Source of the DNA: Microdochium bolleyi
Lineage: Eukaryota > Ascomycota > Sordariomycetes > Xylariales > Microdochiaceae
Length of the DNA stretch: 64,000 nucleotides
NCBI GenBank assembly: GCA_001566295.1
Contig: KQ964261.1
Location: 248,001-312,000, forward strand
Direction of reading: 5' to 3'
Under the pieces are notes generated by a model. It worked only from the letters and a program-made list of their open reading frames with translations, was not told where the DNA came from and did no database searches. The first letter of the stretch is position 1, and every line of letters starts with the position of its first letter. This document shows positions 22,658 to 35,141 of this stretch, in pieces. The position numbers and the translations under genes are program-made.

Positions 22658-25600
22658 TGTGGTTTCTGTTTTGTTTGTTTGTGTTGGGACGGTTGTGTTT
22701 TTGCGCTTTAGACGAGGAGGTGGCAAGGTGCTTGAGGCCGGGGTCGTTCTGGGTTGCAAGGTGAGGACTCTGGGTCGTTATTGTTCGAGGTTGAGATGGT
22801 GACCGTGACGTTGCTGATGTTGATTGATGTGTGTAGATATGCCTTTGTGTGGATGTGTGATTTGATGGCGAGACAAGATATTCAGACAATACACCATGGT
22901 ACGATGCGTATTATATATAATCTGGAACATAAGATGATGTCCCTCGGGATTTGCCCAGAATGCCCACGAAGCAAGTCAAGATGTGATTCACACGAGCTTC
23001 CATTGGCCCGGCTCGCAGTCTGAAGGCCGGACGCGACCTTGGCGAAACATCACACCACCAGACAGCTGGAATCTCGCCAAGCAGCAAAAGTGGTGTGACC
23101 TTTGTTGGCAGCGATGCGAGCACGTGGGGAACGGGGCTCTGTGACAAACGTTCAAGGCTGGCAGCTCGGCTAGCTCCGCCTCGCCAGCTGAGCCAGGGCC
23201 TGCCGCTGCACCTTGAGCCGTTGTCAATCCTCGCCCAGCGGACCCGGCGGAGACCGGGCCTGCCATCTTGGACAACGGCGGAGGCAGTTACCTGTGACCC
23301 AGAAAAAGCTGGAAGGATTTCGCAGGCCGTCGCCGGTAGGCGGGAGACCCGGCCGAGAGCTCTGGCAGGTGACTGTGCGCATCGCCCGGGTCGTACGACG
23401 TGGTGCCACTCCGGGAAAAGGTCAGCCCTCGCAAGGCACCCGGCCCGTTCCATTGGCGTGCTCGCGGTTCCGCATGCACGCGAACCTTCGTCTCATTCTT
23501 CCTCTTCAACACTTCACTTCACCCTTTGTATGTCGCCGCCCTCGCAGACTCGACTTTGTCCAAGTCGACATGTCGTGAATGAAAAGTGCTGTCACGCACG
23601 AACTTCACGTATCTCAACCTCGGAGAGTATTCTCTAGTTCCATCGGCTGCTCGCAAAGGCCCACAACTGACACCTGCGCGCCCGCCACTCACCTTTGACG
23701 ATTCAGCAGCGCCTGGGAATGCCGGCATCCCCTCACTATCAGTTGCAAGGAATTCCTTTGTCGGCACGACAGGACGATTACACGTTGTGCGCTGTCCTCA
23801 AAAGCAGCCTCACGCCATCAAGATCGCCCGGTGAAGAATGCACGACGGGTACGAACACCAGCCATGAGCTGGCGATAGTTGCCACAAAGTGCCAGGCGCT
23901 GCATCTCCAACACCGCAGCCTTCTCAAAGTCTGACTGTTCGACTCCGAGACGTGGGCGTCGGGTTTGATGGCAGACCAAAGGTAGGATCCAGGTTATATG
24001 GCCGGGACAGAAGTCATGTCCGTCTCACTGACATGGTGGTTGAAAGCGATTGCTGGGAGCGCTTCAAAGATTCCCAGTTCTGTTGGAGAGAGCTGAGATA
24101 TGAGCTGCAGTAACGCCGATAAGGTCGTGCGTGTATCAGCTCCAGAGCGCGAGTGACGAGGAGTGGCAGGGAGCAAATTGACTGGTCGGCGCATGCATAG
24201 GCGCATAAGAGAGACCCCGAGGCCTGCTCTCGGCAACGACAATGCCAATAGTGATTTTTGCATTTGACTGGACGGACACCGAGTGAATGATTAAGGCCAG
24301 TTCCGGACAGTCGAGTTTGAGTAGAGCTGGTCGCGCTGGCAGGAGCGACTCTCCGCCTCTGGCGTGTCAAAGCGGGCCGGCGCCCGGGCCCCTGCCAATG
24401 CAATTCGCAATCGCCGTTGCATCTCTGCGCTGGCTTTCTGACGCGCGCGTGCCGCAATTGCAACTCGATAAACACTTCCACTTGCAGCCGTCCTCTCTGC
24501 CAGCAAGGCAACAACGGCCTCACACGCGCCTTGCCCGCCCAGGACCTCTGCACCATCACTCAGCATCTCGAGCTGCGCTCGCCATCGGCCCCGTATCGCG
24601 ACTCCCCTCCGGCCCTGCGCTCGCGAGTCTGCCGTCCGAGACACCGCTCGCTTCCCCGTCGCGCCGGGACAAACTTGCAAGCCTGCGCCGCGCCGCGCCA
24701 ATCCCTCCATCCCTGGCTCTTGCGGCCGACGCTACTCACCTTCTGTCGCCCATGATCCCTCTATAGCGTCGCATCAAGGGCTTGCATTACCAAGATCCCC
24801 CTTCACCTCGCGCGCGCGACCGTCGTTCACACAGTCAGGCCCCACGATTGCTTCACTGTTCGCGCCCTGTATCATCCATTCACCCTCACTTGGTAAGTGC
24901 AGCCTTCTCTCATCGGCCCCTGAGTTTCTCGCTGCTGCGCCACATGCACCTGCCCGCCCACCTCTTCCCAACGTCTGGTCTGTGATGAACATCTGGTAAA
25001 AGGTCGGACCGCAAGTGCGGGAGCCCCAGGTTTCTCATGTCTATACCCGCCATCTGGCTGCGCCCATCACTTCTCTCGCATCGAGAGCTGGCTCCTGCTC
25101 TCCAATGTCAGAGCCGCATCTAGGCATTGCTGATTCAGCACGCTCCTAGCGATGCGCCTCGCCTGAGCCATGAGTCGGACATCACAACAGAGGGTGGCCA
25201 ACCACTCCCGCCCGCCGCTTATTTGGAGTCCTGGCCCGCACCGCCTCCATGAGTCCTGGGGCCAAAGGCTGTGGTGGACATCATTGTCTCATTGGGCCTT
25301 CGCAGCCGACTGGCAGGGTGAGGATATTGCGAAGCCGTCGCTCTCTGCGGGTTGACGACATGCAAAAAGACAAACTGAAAAGATCTGAGACCACTTATCG
25401 CGTTACACCCAGCCTTCCGCCCGCAACTATCTCCTCTCATCTCGCTCACAGAGTCATCGCACCCTGCGCTTGCAGACAGACTTGCCGCAGCTGATGGGCT
25501 TGGTCCTCCGCGAGCCCACTTTTCCCCGTTCATCCTCTTCTCCTATACGTCCCAAGGTCACGCGCTCACTAACCTCACCCTGGCCAGCCACAGTATAGTC

Positions 25601-25974
25601 TGCCCGCCTCAACCTCGCGACTATAGCAATCTCTGGCCTGGTTGTTGCATCTTCACCACACGCGCGCGCACACACACGACGCGCGTCCATGCAGCACCAC
25701 CACCTTTCCGTTGCAGCCACATCATTCTCAGGACTAGCTGCTCCATCGCGCAGCCATTGGCTCTGATCCGGCTGGGAACGGCGCCCTATCGCCTCCGAGA
25801 CGCGCCGCCGAGAGCTCCACGAGAGAGGTCATCGCCGCGTCGCACCTACGTATCTGCGCATCATCACCATCGCACTTCTGTCTCTGCACGACGGTCGTTC
25901 ATTCCGGTGACGGGAGCCAGCGGTGCGGGGTCAGCGCGCCCGCATTGAGCCGTTCTTACTCGACCTGCGCCTTC
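22658..25974. other. 3.3-kb divergent intergenic region
   Basis: This lies between the divergent 77-aa and 934-aa protein genes. Many overlapping frames occur because the right half (24.3-25.97 kb) is C/T-rich and poor in stop codons, but none has a recognisable product. The right half looks like a long promoter and leader for the gene at 25975; 5' UTR introns are possible. Confidence 0.5.
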
Positions 25975-28779
25975 ATGAGGGCTGGCGACAATGCTTCGGC
26001 TCCAGCTCACGTCGGCCCCTCTGATCCACGTGCGCGTTCTGTGCCCTCCAGCACTCCGTACGCTCACAACATGATGGTTGCTTCGGATTCCCCGCTCGGG
26101 ATCCCTCGGCATAGGCAGGGCCCGTTGTTTCACCCTCACAGCACGTTCGGCTTGGGCGAGCATTGCCGGCATGAGGGCTGCTCAGCGCGCCTGCAGCAAG
26201 GCCCGTTCTGCGCGCACCATGCACAGTCTGAGTCTCAAAAGGTTCGCCCAGCGCAACCTGCAGATGCTGCGAGCAGGTTGGACAATGGTATACGCATATC
26301 ACCGCTCTCGAGGAATATAGCCATCGCACCATATCAGCGCTCGCCAGCCACGAACGGGACTCACAATCCACCAAGGCCATCGCCTGCACCGTCCCCAGGT
26401 CCACCCGCCTCGCAGGGCAAGAAGATACTCCCTGACAAAATGGTGGCTCGGAAGAGCGCGACAACCATGCCATTTTCTGTAGGACGACTCGCCACCTTCA
26501 ACACGCTGAACGACGTTCAGAACGGACCCGACTCACGACCCTTCAAACGACAGCGCATGTCGGAGGATGAGACATGGATAGACGCAGGGCCTTTGATGCA
26601 CTCCTCTCAGACCGCGATCCACGATCCAGTGCGTGGTGTGCAAAACGGCACTTTCTCGTCACGATCGTTTCGTGACAAAACACAGATCCCAGCTTCACCT
26701 CGAGAGGCTGTCATGCGACCGCCACTGGGTGCTAGCGCCGGGGTCGCTACGCCTCCGTTGTGGCGGATGCAAGACTCAAACGCACCGGAACGACAACGAG
26801 GAATGACCGATTCCCCTACCATGGCGCATGGCACGCTTGCAGGGAGAACTTCTGGACTGGCCTCGACCAGCAACAACTCCAGACCATCATCAGCGCCCCT
26901 CTCTGCAGATGCACGAGCGGCAGCGAGCCATAATGGTTTCTACCAGTTCGACCGGCACGTGCCACCACAGCAAGGTCGCGCTGAGGACGCACGAACTCGA
27001 TCCCCGGAACCTGCGCAGACCCCGAGCGCGGTTGCTTTGCTTGCGAAGTTCAAGGACAACACATTGACTCCCGCGGAAATGAAGGAGGTGATGCGTACTG
27101 CGCAGATGCGCCAGCTGCCACGCGCAGAGAACAGCACGACAATCTCGATCGAAGGTGATCACAGTGCAGGAGGCAGAATTGTGAATGGGCAGGTACAGCC
27201 ACATTCACCGAAACCATCTCATGAGGAAGCAGCGGCCTCACGACCCATGCCAGTCTGGCGCCCCCAAATACCGCCCATGAGTTCGTCAAAGAATGGGCTG
27301 TACGGACCCGTGCGGTCCACGGGGAGCAAGCAAAACACGACAAACCAGTCACAATCACAGCCAGCCATGGTGCCTCCAGGTCCGGTGGACACGGTTGGGC
27401 CCTTGAGCCACTCAAACGGCACAGACGCGCGCTCGCCCGACCGGTCACCACATCAAACTCTGACGACAGGGCAGAGGCCGACAGCACGCACCGATGTAAT
27501 AGATCTGACTGAGAACGCCACAATCTGTTCAACGCAAAGAGCGCCCAGACGACCGGAGACTTCTGTCGAGACGGCCTTACCATCGAGAAATGGTAATCAC
27601 GATGACTTGGCACACGCTTCAGAGTGCAAGCAAAACGACTCAACCTCATCGCAGTCACGGTCGCCCATCAGACGAACCCGAAGCCCTAACGCACTTTCCC
27701 TCGGAAGAGGCAATTCAGCACAAGATAGAAGGAGACGAGAGCGACAACTTGAAGCCGCGAAGAGAGCCGAGGACGCGCTACGCTACGCCACAGACCAGAT
27801 CATCGTGGCCTCGCCTCTCCATAACTCAATGGGGGGACCGCCACTCAGTAATGGTGTCGCCCACGGTGCATACGAGAACCTTCTCCCGCCAGAACCTTCA
27901 AGAAGCACAAGTAGGAACCTGGACGATCTTCCGGAGCCTGAGAGAAGGCGACTTGAACTGGTCGAAAGCCACGATGCAACTCAAATGGACGCCTTCATCT
28001 ACGGTGAGCTGAATGCGCCGTGCCGGCCAACGTCCAGGCTATTTCATATCTTGCCCGAAGAGCACCCGATACTGGAGACGAAACCAGCTCGGTATTTTGC
28101 CCACATTGATCCACGTATACACTGGTCGCGTCCGCGGTCAAATGGATGGTATGATGCGGCACAAGCTCAGATTCGCTCTCGGGGAAACAAGAAGAAGAGT
28201 CTTGGGAAAGTCGCCGCCCGACAAGCTTTGAGGAAACGACAAGAGGCTTCTGCTCGGCGCGTTGGTGCTGCCACGATGGTGCAGATTGCGCCGCCGGAAC
28301 GCGTGGCAGAGGATCCAGTATGGATGAAAGCACTGAAAGAGCTCGACGACATGGCGGCCACGTATCATGCGGAACAGAAGGCGAAAGCATCTGAGAAGGG
28401 GCCCGTGGAAAACGGAGTTGCCAGAACAGACAAGCCTGTGGATGTTCCCATGGTGAACGGTGATGAACCCGCCACACGCCGCAGCGGACGGGGACAAAAC
28501 ACTGGCCAGCATGAAACCGCCGCCGCCAGTCCCGCTCGGAGCGAGAGGGTTGCAGTGACAAAGCCCACGCCGACTAGAAGAATTCTTAGAACGAAGACCG
28601 CCAGTCGGCCTGCTGCCACTGTAGAAGATGCAGACGAGAGCGAGAGCAGCGACAACGACGAGGACAGCACATATGGAGAGGGCAGTGGCCATCGTCTGCG
28701 GCGCCGCGCCGCGAACGGCGCTGACGATCATCGGATGAATGTGGACACTACGCCGACGAGGACGAGAAGCGGTCGGTGA
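25975..28779 (+). CDS. large disordered hypothetical protein with Cys/His cluster and SUMO-interaction-like motif
   Basis: The product is 934 aa in one exon, starting at ATG 25975; the open frame upstream has no ATG, and ATG 26071 is an alternative. I do not recognise a named family. A compact Cys/His cluster, C64-x4-C69-x9-C79-x-H81-H82, could bind zinc. Most of residues 85-620 are Pro/Ser/Gln-rich and probably disordered, apart from a short helical stretch near 365-395 (AVALLAKFKDNTLTPAEMKE). VIDLTE at 508-513 matches a SUMO-interacting motif. A better-conserved-looking, more ordered part follows at about 660-810: a segment with HILPEEHPIL and HIDPRIHW, then a basic KKKSLGKVAARQALRKRQ stretch. 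The tail is acidic Ser/Asp-rich and ends in Arg-rich residues. A nuclear, chromatin-associated role is inferred from composition only. Confidence 0.8.
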   Translation: MRAGDNASAPAHVGPSDPRARSVPSSTPYAHNMMVASDSPLGIPRHRQGPLFHPHSTFGLGEHCRHEGCSARLQQGPFCAHHAQSESQKVRPAQPADAASRLDNGIRISPLSRNIAIAPYQRSPATNGTHNPPRPSPAPSPGPPASQGKKILPDKMVARKSATTMPFSVGRLATFNTLNDVQNGPDSRPFKRQRMSEDETWIDAGPLMHSSQTAIHDPVRGVQNGTFSSRSFRDKTQIPASPREAVMRPPLGASAGVATPPLWRMQDSNAPERQRGMTDSPTMAHGTLAGRTSGLASTSNNSRPSSAPLSADARAAASHNGFYQFDRHVPPQQGRAEDARTRSPEPAQTPSAVALLAKFKDNTLTPAEMKEVMRTAQMRQLPRAENSTTISIEGDHSAGGRIVNGQVQPHSPKPSHEEAAASRPMPVWRPQIPPMSSSKNGLYGPVRSTGSKQNTTNQSQSQPAMVPPGPVDTVGPLSHSNGTDARSPDRSPHQTLTTGQRPTARTDVIDLTENATICSTQRAPRRPETSVETALPSRNGNHDDLAHASECKQNDSTSSQSRSPIRRTRSPNALSLGRGNSAQDRRRRERQLEAAKRAEDALRYATDQIIVASPLHNSMGGPPLSNGVAHGAYENLLPPEPSRSTSRNLDDLPEPERRRLELVESHDATQMDAFIYGELNAPCRPTSRLFHILPEEHPILETKPARYFAHIDPRIHWSRPRSNGWYDAAQAQIRSRGNKKKSLGKVAARQALRKRQEASARRVGAATMVQIAPPERVAEDPVWMKALKELDDMAATYHAEQKAKASEKGPVENGVARTDKPVDVPMVNGDEPATRRSGRGQNTGQHETAAASPARSERVAVTKPTPTRRILRTKTASRPAATVEDADESESSDNDEDSTYGEGSGHRLRRRAANGADDHRMNVDTTPTRTRSGR

Positions 28780-29698
28780 GCTAGAGCGGCACGAGAACGG
28801 CGGATACATCTTTTCTTCTCACAAAGCATTTCTGGCGGAGTACAGCGGGAACCATTCTTTCTATTTTCCTCATTTTCTTTGTATCAGGGCTTATTTGACG
28901 TGGTCGTGGAATGGGGCGGTCTGGCATGTAAACGGAACAGAGATGCTCGGCGGTGTTTGAAAAGGCGGGAGAACAGGTATATAATGAAGAAGCAATCTAT
29001 CTACAAGATATCAATGTGTCCCACAATCAGTTTATAGAAGAAACGTCTTTGAATTCTTGGCATGAACAATCTCTGCCATACGCGCCTTGGTTGCTTTCCT
29101 CTCCCATGGGAGAAAAGGGCGACTTGCAGACGGAAGGAAGCAACGGAGTAATGCCATCAGGGCGCGCTACAACCGACCCCCGCGCGTTCTCGTAATGCAA
29201 TTTCTTTTGTATAGCTCAATCTATGAGGCTTTGACCGATTTGTGATCCAAGAGTGGGGGCTTTCCTGGAGGTTGCCCATGCTTTTGGCCCGTGGTCACGG
29301 TTAGGCGAGGTCTCAAGGATGGGCTCTCACTGTCGAGGGGTGACGCACTGGGCCCTCTAGGTGCCTTCAAGGTTCAGAAGTTCCGAGGTCCAGACGTTTA
29401 GTATTATGGAGGACGATGGTCGGGAAGAGTACACTCATCCCACATGGCTGTATTGTAGTGGTGCTTGTGTTTTCTGACGGAACTCATTTGCACTTAACCA
29501 CAGCGGGGCCCAGCCAGATCACTTACAAACAGGACGACTGTTGATGACAGGGTAATGTGCGTGCATTGAAATGGTATATCTACTGCTCTCCTCACCCTCG
29601 TAACAAAGGCACTCGACTTTTCTTTACACCCAGAATATCAGTATCCCAAACGCCATGTACATGATCCGTAACAGCACCAAGAATCATCTGACAGCCGA
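28780..29698. other. convergent 3' region between 934-aa protein gene and aconitase gene
   Basis: This 919-bp region lies between two convergent stop codons. It is less GC-rich than the genes and contains no frame with coding character; it probably holds both 3' UTRs. Confidence 0.55.
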
Positions 29699-32159
29699 CT
29701 ATGACAGCTGGCTGAGAAGGTTGAGCGCGCTGCCAGCCAGGATGAAGCCAGCCTGGTCCTTGCTGACGGCGTGCTTGGTCTTGATGAGGAACTCCTCGCC
29801 GGTCTTGTTCTTGATCACCTTGAGCGCGACCTCGCCCTGGCCGCCGTTGTGGAGCATCTGGTACAGGCCGATGGTGCTGACCTCGTCACCTGCACCGATC
29901 TTGTCGTAGTCGGCCTCGTTGGCAAAGGTCAACGGCACGACACCCTGCTTCTTGAGGTTGGTCTCGTGGATGCGAGCAAAGCTCTTGCACAGCACGATGC
30001 GGGCACCGAGGTACCGGGGCTGTAGCGCGGCGTGCTCGCGAGCACTGCCCTCGCCGTAGTTGTGCTCGGCGACGACGAGCCATGGCTGCTTTGCCTCCTT
30101 CCACCGCTGGCCGAGCTCAGGGATGGTGTGCTTCGAGCCGTCCAGGTCGTAGGCGACGTTGACCTCGCCAGTCTCGGCGTTGGTGGCGGTGTTGAGGGTG
30201 TTCGTGCTGATGTTGGGCAGGTGGCCCTTGTACTTCAACCACGGGCCGGCAGCGGAGATCGTGTCGGTCGTGCACTTGCCGGTAACCTTGACCAGGACGC
30301 GGAGTCCAGACAGCTCAGATGTGGGAAAGGCATCGAAGGGCTCGAGCAAAGCCAGACGCTCGGAGGTCGGCGCGATCGCCACTTCGACCGAGGCGTCGGG
30401 AGCCTGGATCTGAGCCCGGAACTCAGGCCGCGCCTGCTCATACGGCGTGCTGGGGGTTTCTCGGCCATGAGGGGGGGAGAACTTGAACTCCTTGCCATCC
30501 GCAGTCTTAAGAGAGTCGGTGATGGGGTTGAAGGTGGTGCTTCCGGCGAAGGCCATGGCAGTCACAATTTCTGGTGATGCGAGGAAGTTCATGGTGTCTG
30601 GGTTTCCATCGTTGCGGCCTTTGAAGTTGCGGTTGAACGAGGTGAGGATGGCATTGGGGGTACCCTTCTCGACACCGTCCTTGCGCTTCCACTGCCCAAT
30701 GCAGGGACCGCAGGCATTCGACAAGATGGTACCGCCGGCCTCCTTGAAAGTCTCGAGTGGCCCGTCACGTCTGAGAGTCTCACGGACCGTGTCGCTTCCA
30801 GGGGTGATGTAGAAATCGGTGGCGGGCTTGAGTCCGGCATCGAGTGCCTCGCGGACCATGCTCTCGACTCTGGTCATGTCTTCGTACGAGCTGTTCGTGC
30901 AGCTGCCAATAAGGCCAGCGGACAGCTTCTCTGGCCACTGCTGCTCCTTGATAGTGTCCTTGAACAGAGACAGCGGTGTCGACAAGTCGGGAGTCGCCGG
31001 CCCATTTATGTGAGGTTCAATTTTCCCGAGATCGATCGTGATGACCTGGTCATAGACAGCCCCAGGGTCTGCGCGGAGCTGGACGATGTCCGAGAATTTC
31101 TTGGCCTCCGCTGCTACATCGGAACGCCCTGTAGCTTCGAGGTAGCGGACATGGGCTGGGCTGAAGGGGAAGATCGACGTTGTCGCGCCAACCTCCGCTC
31201 CCATATTGGTGCACGTGCTCATTCCTGTGCAGCTGAGCGTCTCTACGCCCTCTCCAAAATATTCAATGATATAGCCGGTGCCTCCGCGAACGGTGAGCTT
31301 GCCGGCAAGGTGCAAAATGATGTCCTTGGGTGATGCCCAGCCGCTGAGCTTGCCCTTGAGCTCGACACCGAGGATCTTCGGTGCTTTGAGCTCCCAAGGG
31401 GCGCCGACAAGAGCCTCGACGGCATCGGCACCTCCGACACCAATGGCGATCGTGGACAGACCTCCGGCGTTGGGCGTGTGGCTGTCTGTGCCAAGCATCA
31501 TGAGACCGGGAGCAGCGTAGTTCTCGAGGACGCTCTGGTGGATGATACCGGCTCCTGGCGGCCAGAACTCGATGCCGTACTTCTTGGAGGCCGACTCGAG
31601 GAAGTCAAAGACCTCCTTGTTGGTATTGATACCGGCTTCGAGATCCTCCTTGGCGCCACGCTCACCAACAATCAAGTGGTCGCAATGGATACTGGCAGGG
31701 ATCGCAGTCGAGGGTAGGTTGCAGGTCATGAACTGGAGCAGAGCCATCTGGGCTGAGGCGTCCTGCATGGCGACACGGTCGGGCTTGAGCTTGAGGTTGG
31801 CTGAGCCACGGATGTCACGGCCGCCGTTTGTGCCGCTCATGAGCGAGTCCTCGACATTGTCGAGATGGCTGTAGAGGATCTTCTCGGCGAGAGTCAGGGC
31901 GGTGCCCTTGCCGAGGACCTCCTTAACTTTGGCATAGTTGTTGGCGAGCTTGAGATACGGCGGGATCCGAGGATTCGAAGCGTTGAACGTCGGGGTCGCG
32001 AAGCCGCGGGCTTGCGAGGGCAGGTTCGTGCGTGTGCTGCGAGCAGCGTTGAGAGCCTGTCGAGGTGGAATGAGTGACTGGTCGCATTTGGAGATGTTCT
32101 TCAGACAGACTTACACGGAGGCTCATGCCACGGCGGCAGGCAGTGTCGACGACTCTCAT
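29699..32159 (-). CDS. mitochondrial aconitate hydratase, Aco2 type
   Basis: Exons 32159-32115 and 32056-29699 (58-nt intron) encode 800 aa. The N-terminus, rich in Arg/Ser/Ala and ending in ARGFA, is a likely mitochondrial presequence; ATG 32126 is an alternative start. The family sequence begins with PPYLKLANNYAKVKEVL and LTLAEKILYSHLDN, closer to yeast Aco2 than Aco1. The [4Fe-4S] ligands are in GSCTNSSYED and NACGPCIGQW, and GTDSHTPNAGG is intact. GEGSAREHAAL, with Ala after the catalytic Ser, is also Aco2-like. One position differs from the usual TTDHIS motif: here it reads TTDTIS, with Thr614 replacing His. Aco2-type enzymes convert citrate poorly or not at all in some fungi and are linked to the homocitrate step of lysine synthesis, so the substrate here is uncertain. 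Divergent from ARP2. Confidence 0.94.
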
Positions 32160-33343
32160 GCTGGCTCGATTGGCTCGACAGACTGCTCTACCAAGGCAGA
32201 AGTTGTGAAGCCGCGAAGGGAAGGAAGGCACAAGACAAAAATTGGAGGACGAAGTCGCAGCGGATTGCAATGGAGGGCTGCTGATTGGGCCGCTGGGGCA
32301 GTTTGGTGGGCGGCGCAGTGCGATGCCGGAGCGCTCGAGCGGCCCCTCCACACTGTTTGTCCCAGATTGTCCCTGCAAGTCTACCTAGACTAGAGTCACA
32401 ATGGACAGCCCTGTGTCCGCACCTTCGGAGATCATCTGGGGAAGATGGAGCCACCTGCGACCTGTATTTCCGTCGCTAGCATGGAGTTCTCTCTTGCCTT
32501 CCATGCCATGCTGACCAGATCTCTGCAACTCATGGCCGAACCTCCAAATCTCTCAACGTCCGAACACTCGAAACCTTTGACATGACGAAATTCCCGAGCC
32601 TCTGGAGCACTGGTATTCCAGCTGCCCTCCCAGCTAGCAGAGCCCGGCCCATTCGTTGTATCCATTGCCCAATATGTGACGCCACTGAATAAAGGGACAT
32701 TTAGGAGTGAAGTGACCATTTCTTGCGCCCGCCCTCTTGCCGCGCAATTCATGGAAGTATGCCAATAGACCGAGCGAGGGCGGTATATGAGTCTTCGTGG
32801 GTCGTGGAAACCACAACGAAGAGAAATAGGAAGAGGACATAGAGTACGACGAGGCTGCAACCAGCCTACGACCTGCCAACAACATGCAATGAACTGTATG
32901 TCTGTATGTTGCCAAGCACGCCAGTACCTCTGGGTCTACACTGTAGAACGGCAGGAAAGCAATTTCAGGTACCTGCGGGAGAGCACTCCCAATCTGATCC
33001 TGCTCCACCTGGGCCAGCAGAGCAAGCCACAGCGCCACAGCAGGCACCAGCCTCCAGATGACGACGGTGGAGCAGGCGCGGGTCTCAGGCGCAGCGCATC
33101 CAGCTTCTGGGGAAGGAGGAGCGCTGACAGCACCGCAGCACAGCACCACCGAGCTGCGCCTGTGCTACGCTGCACCAGGCACCGCTCTATCGACCGACGT
33201 ATCGTCGACCTCCAACCCCTCCACCCAGCTTGCCCTCGCAGCCCGCAGCACCCTCACCATCGACGCTCGCGGTCCCCACGACCGCCCAATTGTTTCTCTG
33301 ACGCCCTATACCGCAGCTCTCCTTGCTTGCTCCCGCTGCAACC
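32160..33343. other. divergent intergenic region aconitase/ARP2
   Basis: The 1.18-kb stretch holds both promoters. The 200 bp before ARP2 are a C-rich leader. I see no coding sequence. Confidence 0.55.
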
Positions 33344-34675
33344 ATGGCGGAGGCTCCCATCGGTCAGTCCGCCGACGCACCCGTAGCCTGCCCCCTCCCC
33401 CCAGCTCGAACCAAGCTAACGACAGCTCTCCTCGCGATGCGCAGTCCTCGATGGAGGCACCGGCTTCCTCAAGGTCGGCTATGCCGGCCAGAACTTCCCC
33501 GAGCACCAGTTCCCCTCCATGGTCGGCCGGCCGATCCTGCGTAGCGAGGAGAAGGGCGCCGACACCAGCGACCTCGTCATCAAGGACATCATGTGCGGAG
33601 ACGAGGCCGCCGCCGCCCGCACAATGCTCCAGATCTCGTACCCCATGGAGAATGGCATCGTCAGGAACTGGGAGGACATGCAGCACCTCTGGGACTTCAC
33701 CTTCTTCGAGAAGCTCAAGGTCGACCCCCGCGGCCGCAAGATCCTCCTGACCGAGCCTCCAATGAACCCCCTCAAGAACCGCGAGCAGATGTGCGAGGTC
33801 ATGTTCGAGCGCTACGACTTTGGTGGTGTCTACGTCGCGATCCAGGCCGTGCTTGCTCTGTACGCTCAAGGTGGGTTCCCCGGCTCGCATCAGCCGCCTG
33901 TGGCCAGCTTCCCCGACAGTGCTAACACGTAGGCCCGCCTTCAGGTCTCAGCTCCGGTGTCGTCGTCGACTCTGGCGACGGAGTCACACACATCGTCCCC
34001 GTATACGAGTCCGTCGTCCTCAACCATCTCACGCGCCGCCTCGACGTTGCCGGCCGCGATGTCACCAAGAACCTCATCTCTCTGCTGCTGCGCCGCGGCT
34101 ACGCCCTCAACCGGACGGCCGACTTCGAAACGGTGCGCCAGATCAAGGAGAAGCTTTGCTACGTCTCGTACGACCTCGAGCTCGACAAGCGCCTCAGCGA
34201 GGACACCACCGTGCTCGTCGAGAGCTACACCCTGCCCGACGGCCGCATCATCCGCGTGGGAAGCGAGCGCTTCGAGGCTCCCGAGTGTCTGTTCCAGCCT
34301 CACCTCGTCGACTGCGAGCAGCCCGGCATGGCCGAGTTCCTCTTCAACACGATCCAGGCCGCCGACGTCGACGTCCGCTCCGACTTGTACAAGGCCATTG
34401 TCCTCTCTGGCGGCAGCAGCATGTACCCGGGTCTCCCCTCGCGGCTCGAGAAGGAGCTGAAGCAGCTGTGGCTCACGCGCGTGCTCGGCGGCGACCCCAC
34501 ACGCCTCAGCAAGTTCAAGGTCAGGATAGAAGACCCGCCGCGCCGGCGGCACATGGTCTTCCTCGGCGGCGCCGTGCTCGCCAACATCATGGCGCAGAAC
34601 GACAGCATGTGGATCTCAAAGGAGGAGTGGGCGGAGCAAGGCCCGCGGATCCTGGAGAAGCTGGGCCCCCGATAG
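33344..34675 (+). CDS. ARP2: actin-related protein 2 (Arp2/3 complex)
   Basis: Arp2 is one of the two actin-like subunits of the Arp2/3 complex, which nucleates branched actin at endocytic patches and growing tips. Three exons, 33344-33362, 33445-33870 and 33945-34675 (introns 82 and 74 nt), give 391 aa. The first exon encodes only MAEAPI plus one base. The actin fold signatures are present: phosphate-1 loop DGGTGFLKVGYA, phosphate-2 loop VVVDSGDGVTHIVPVYE, and adenosine-binding VLSGGSSMYPGL. The Arp2-specific stretches NFPEHQFPSMVGRP and TEPPMNPLKNRE identify it as Arp2 rather than actin or Arp3. The last exon ends WAEQGPRILEKLGPR. A second acceptor-like AG at 33931-33932 lies just before the one used and would not keep the frame. 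Confidence 0.97.
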
Positions 34676-35103
34676 AGGTGACGTGTCGCCAAGTAGATAT
34701 TCTTTATTCAGATCTTGTAGCAGCAAAAAGCCATATCCATCACCGTCGAGCATATAGTAGTCACCGACTCGTCTTTGTGCTACGTGGGTCCTATGCGCAT
34801 GTCACATTTGCAGGAGAGACCAGAGATCACCATGTATACGGACTGGACTTATTTACCACTGTCCATACATCATTCATTGCATGCCACGGAGAAAATCGAT
34901 ATGCCTGATCAACATCTTGGTATTCTCATCATTGGTTGCAACAGTATCGCCACCGTACTGCTGTCTATCTCCTTTCAGCCAACCCCTCTTTCTTTCTGTG
35001 CCTGCGATCACCTCCACACGAGCACACTCCAAATTAGTTGCGGAAAGACATTAAGCTGTAAACAGTGAACATATGCTGTGGCTGGGCGCCCTTTTCTCGG
35101 TCG

Positions 35104-35141
<38 letters not shown>

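Noticed and set aside
33820..34908. 362-codon plus-strand frame overlapping ARP2
   Set aside because: It is an out-of-frame shadow of ARP2 exon 3, Arg/Pro/His-rich.
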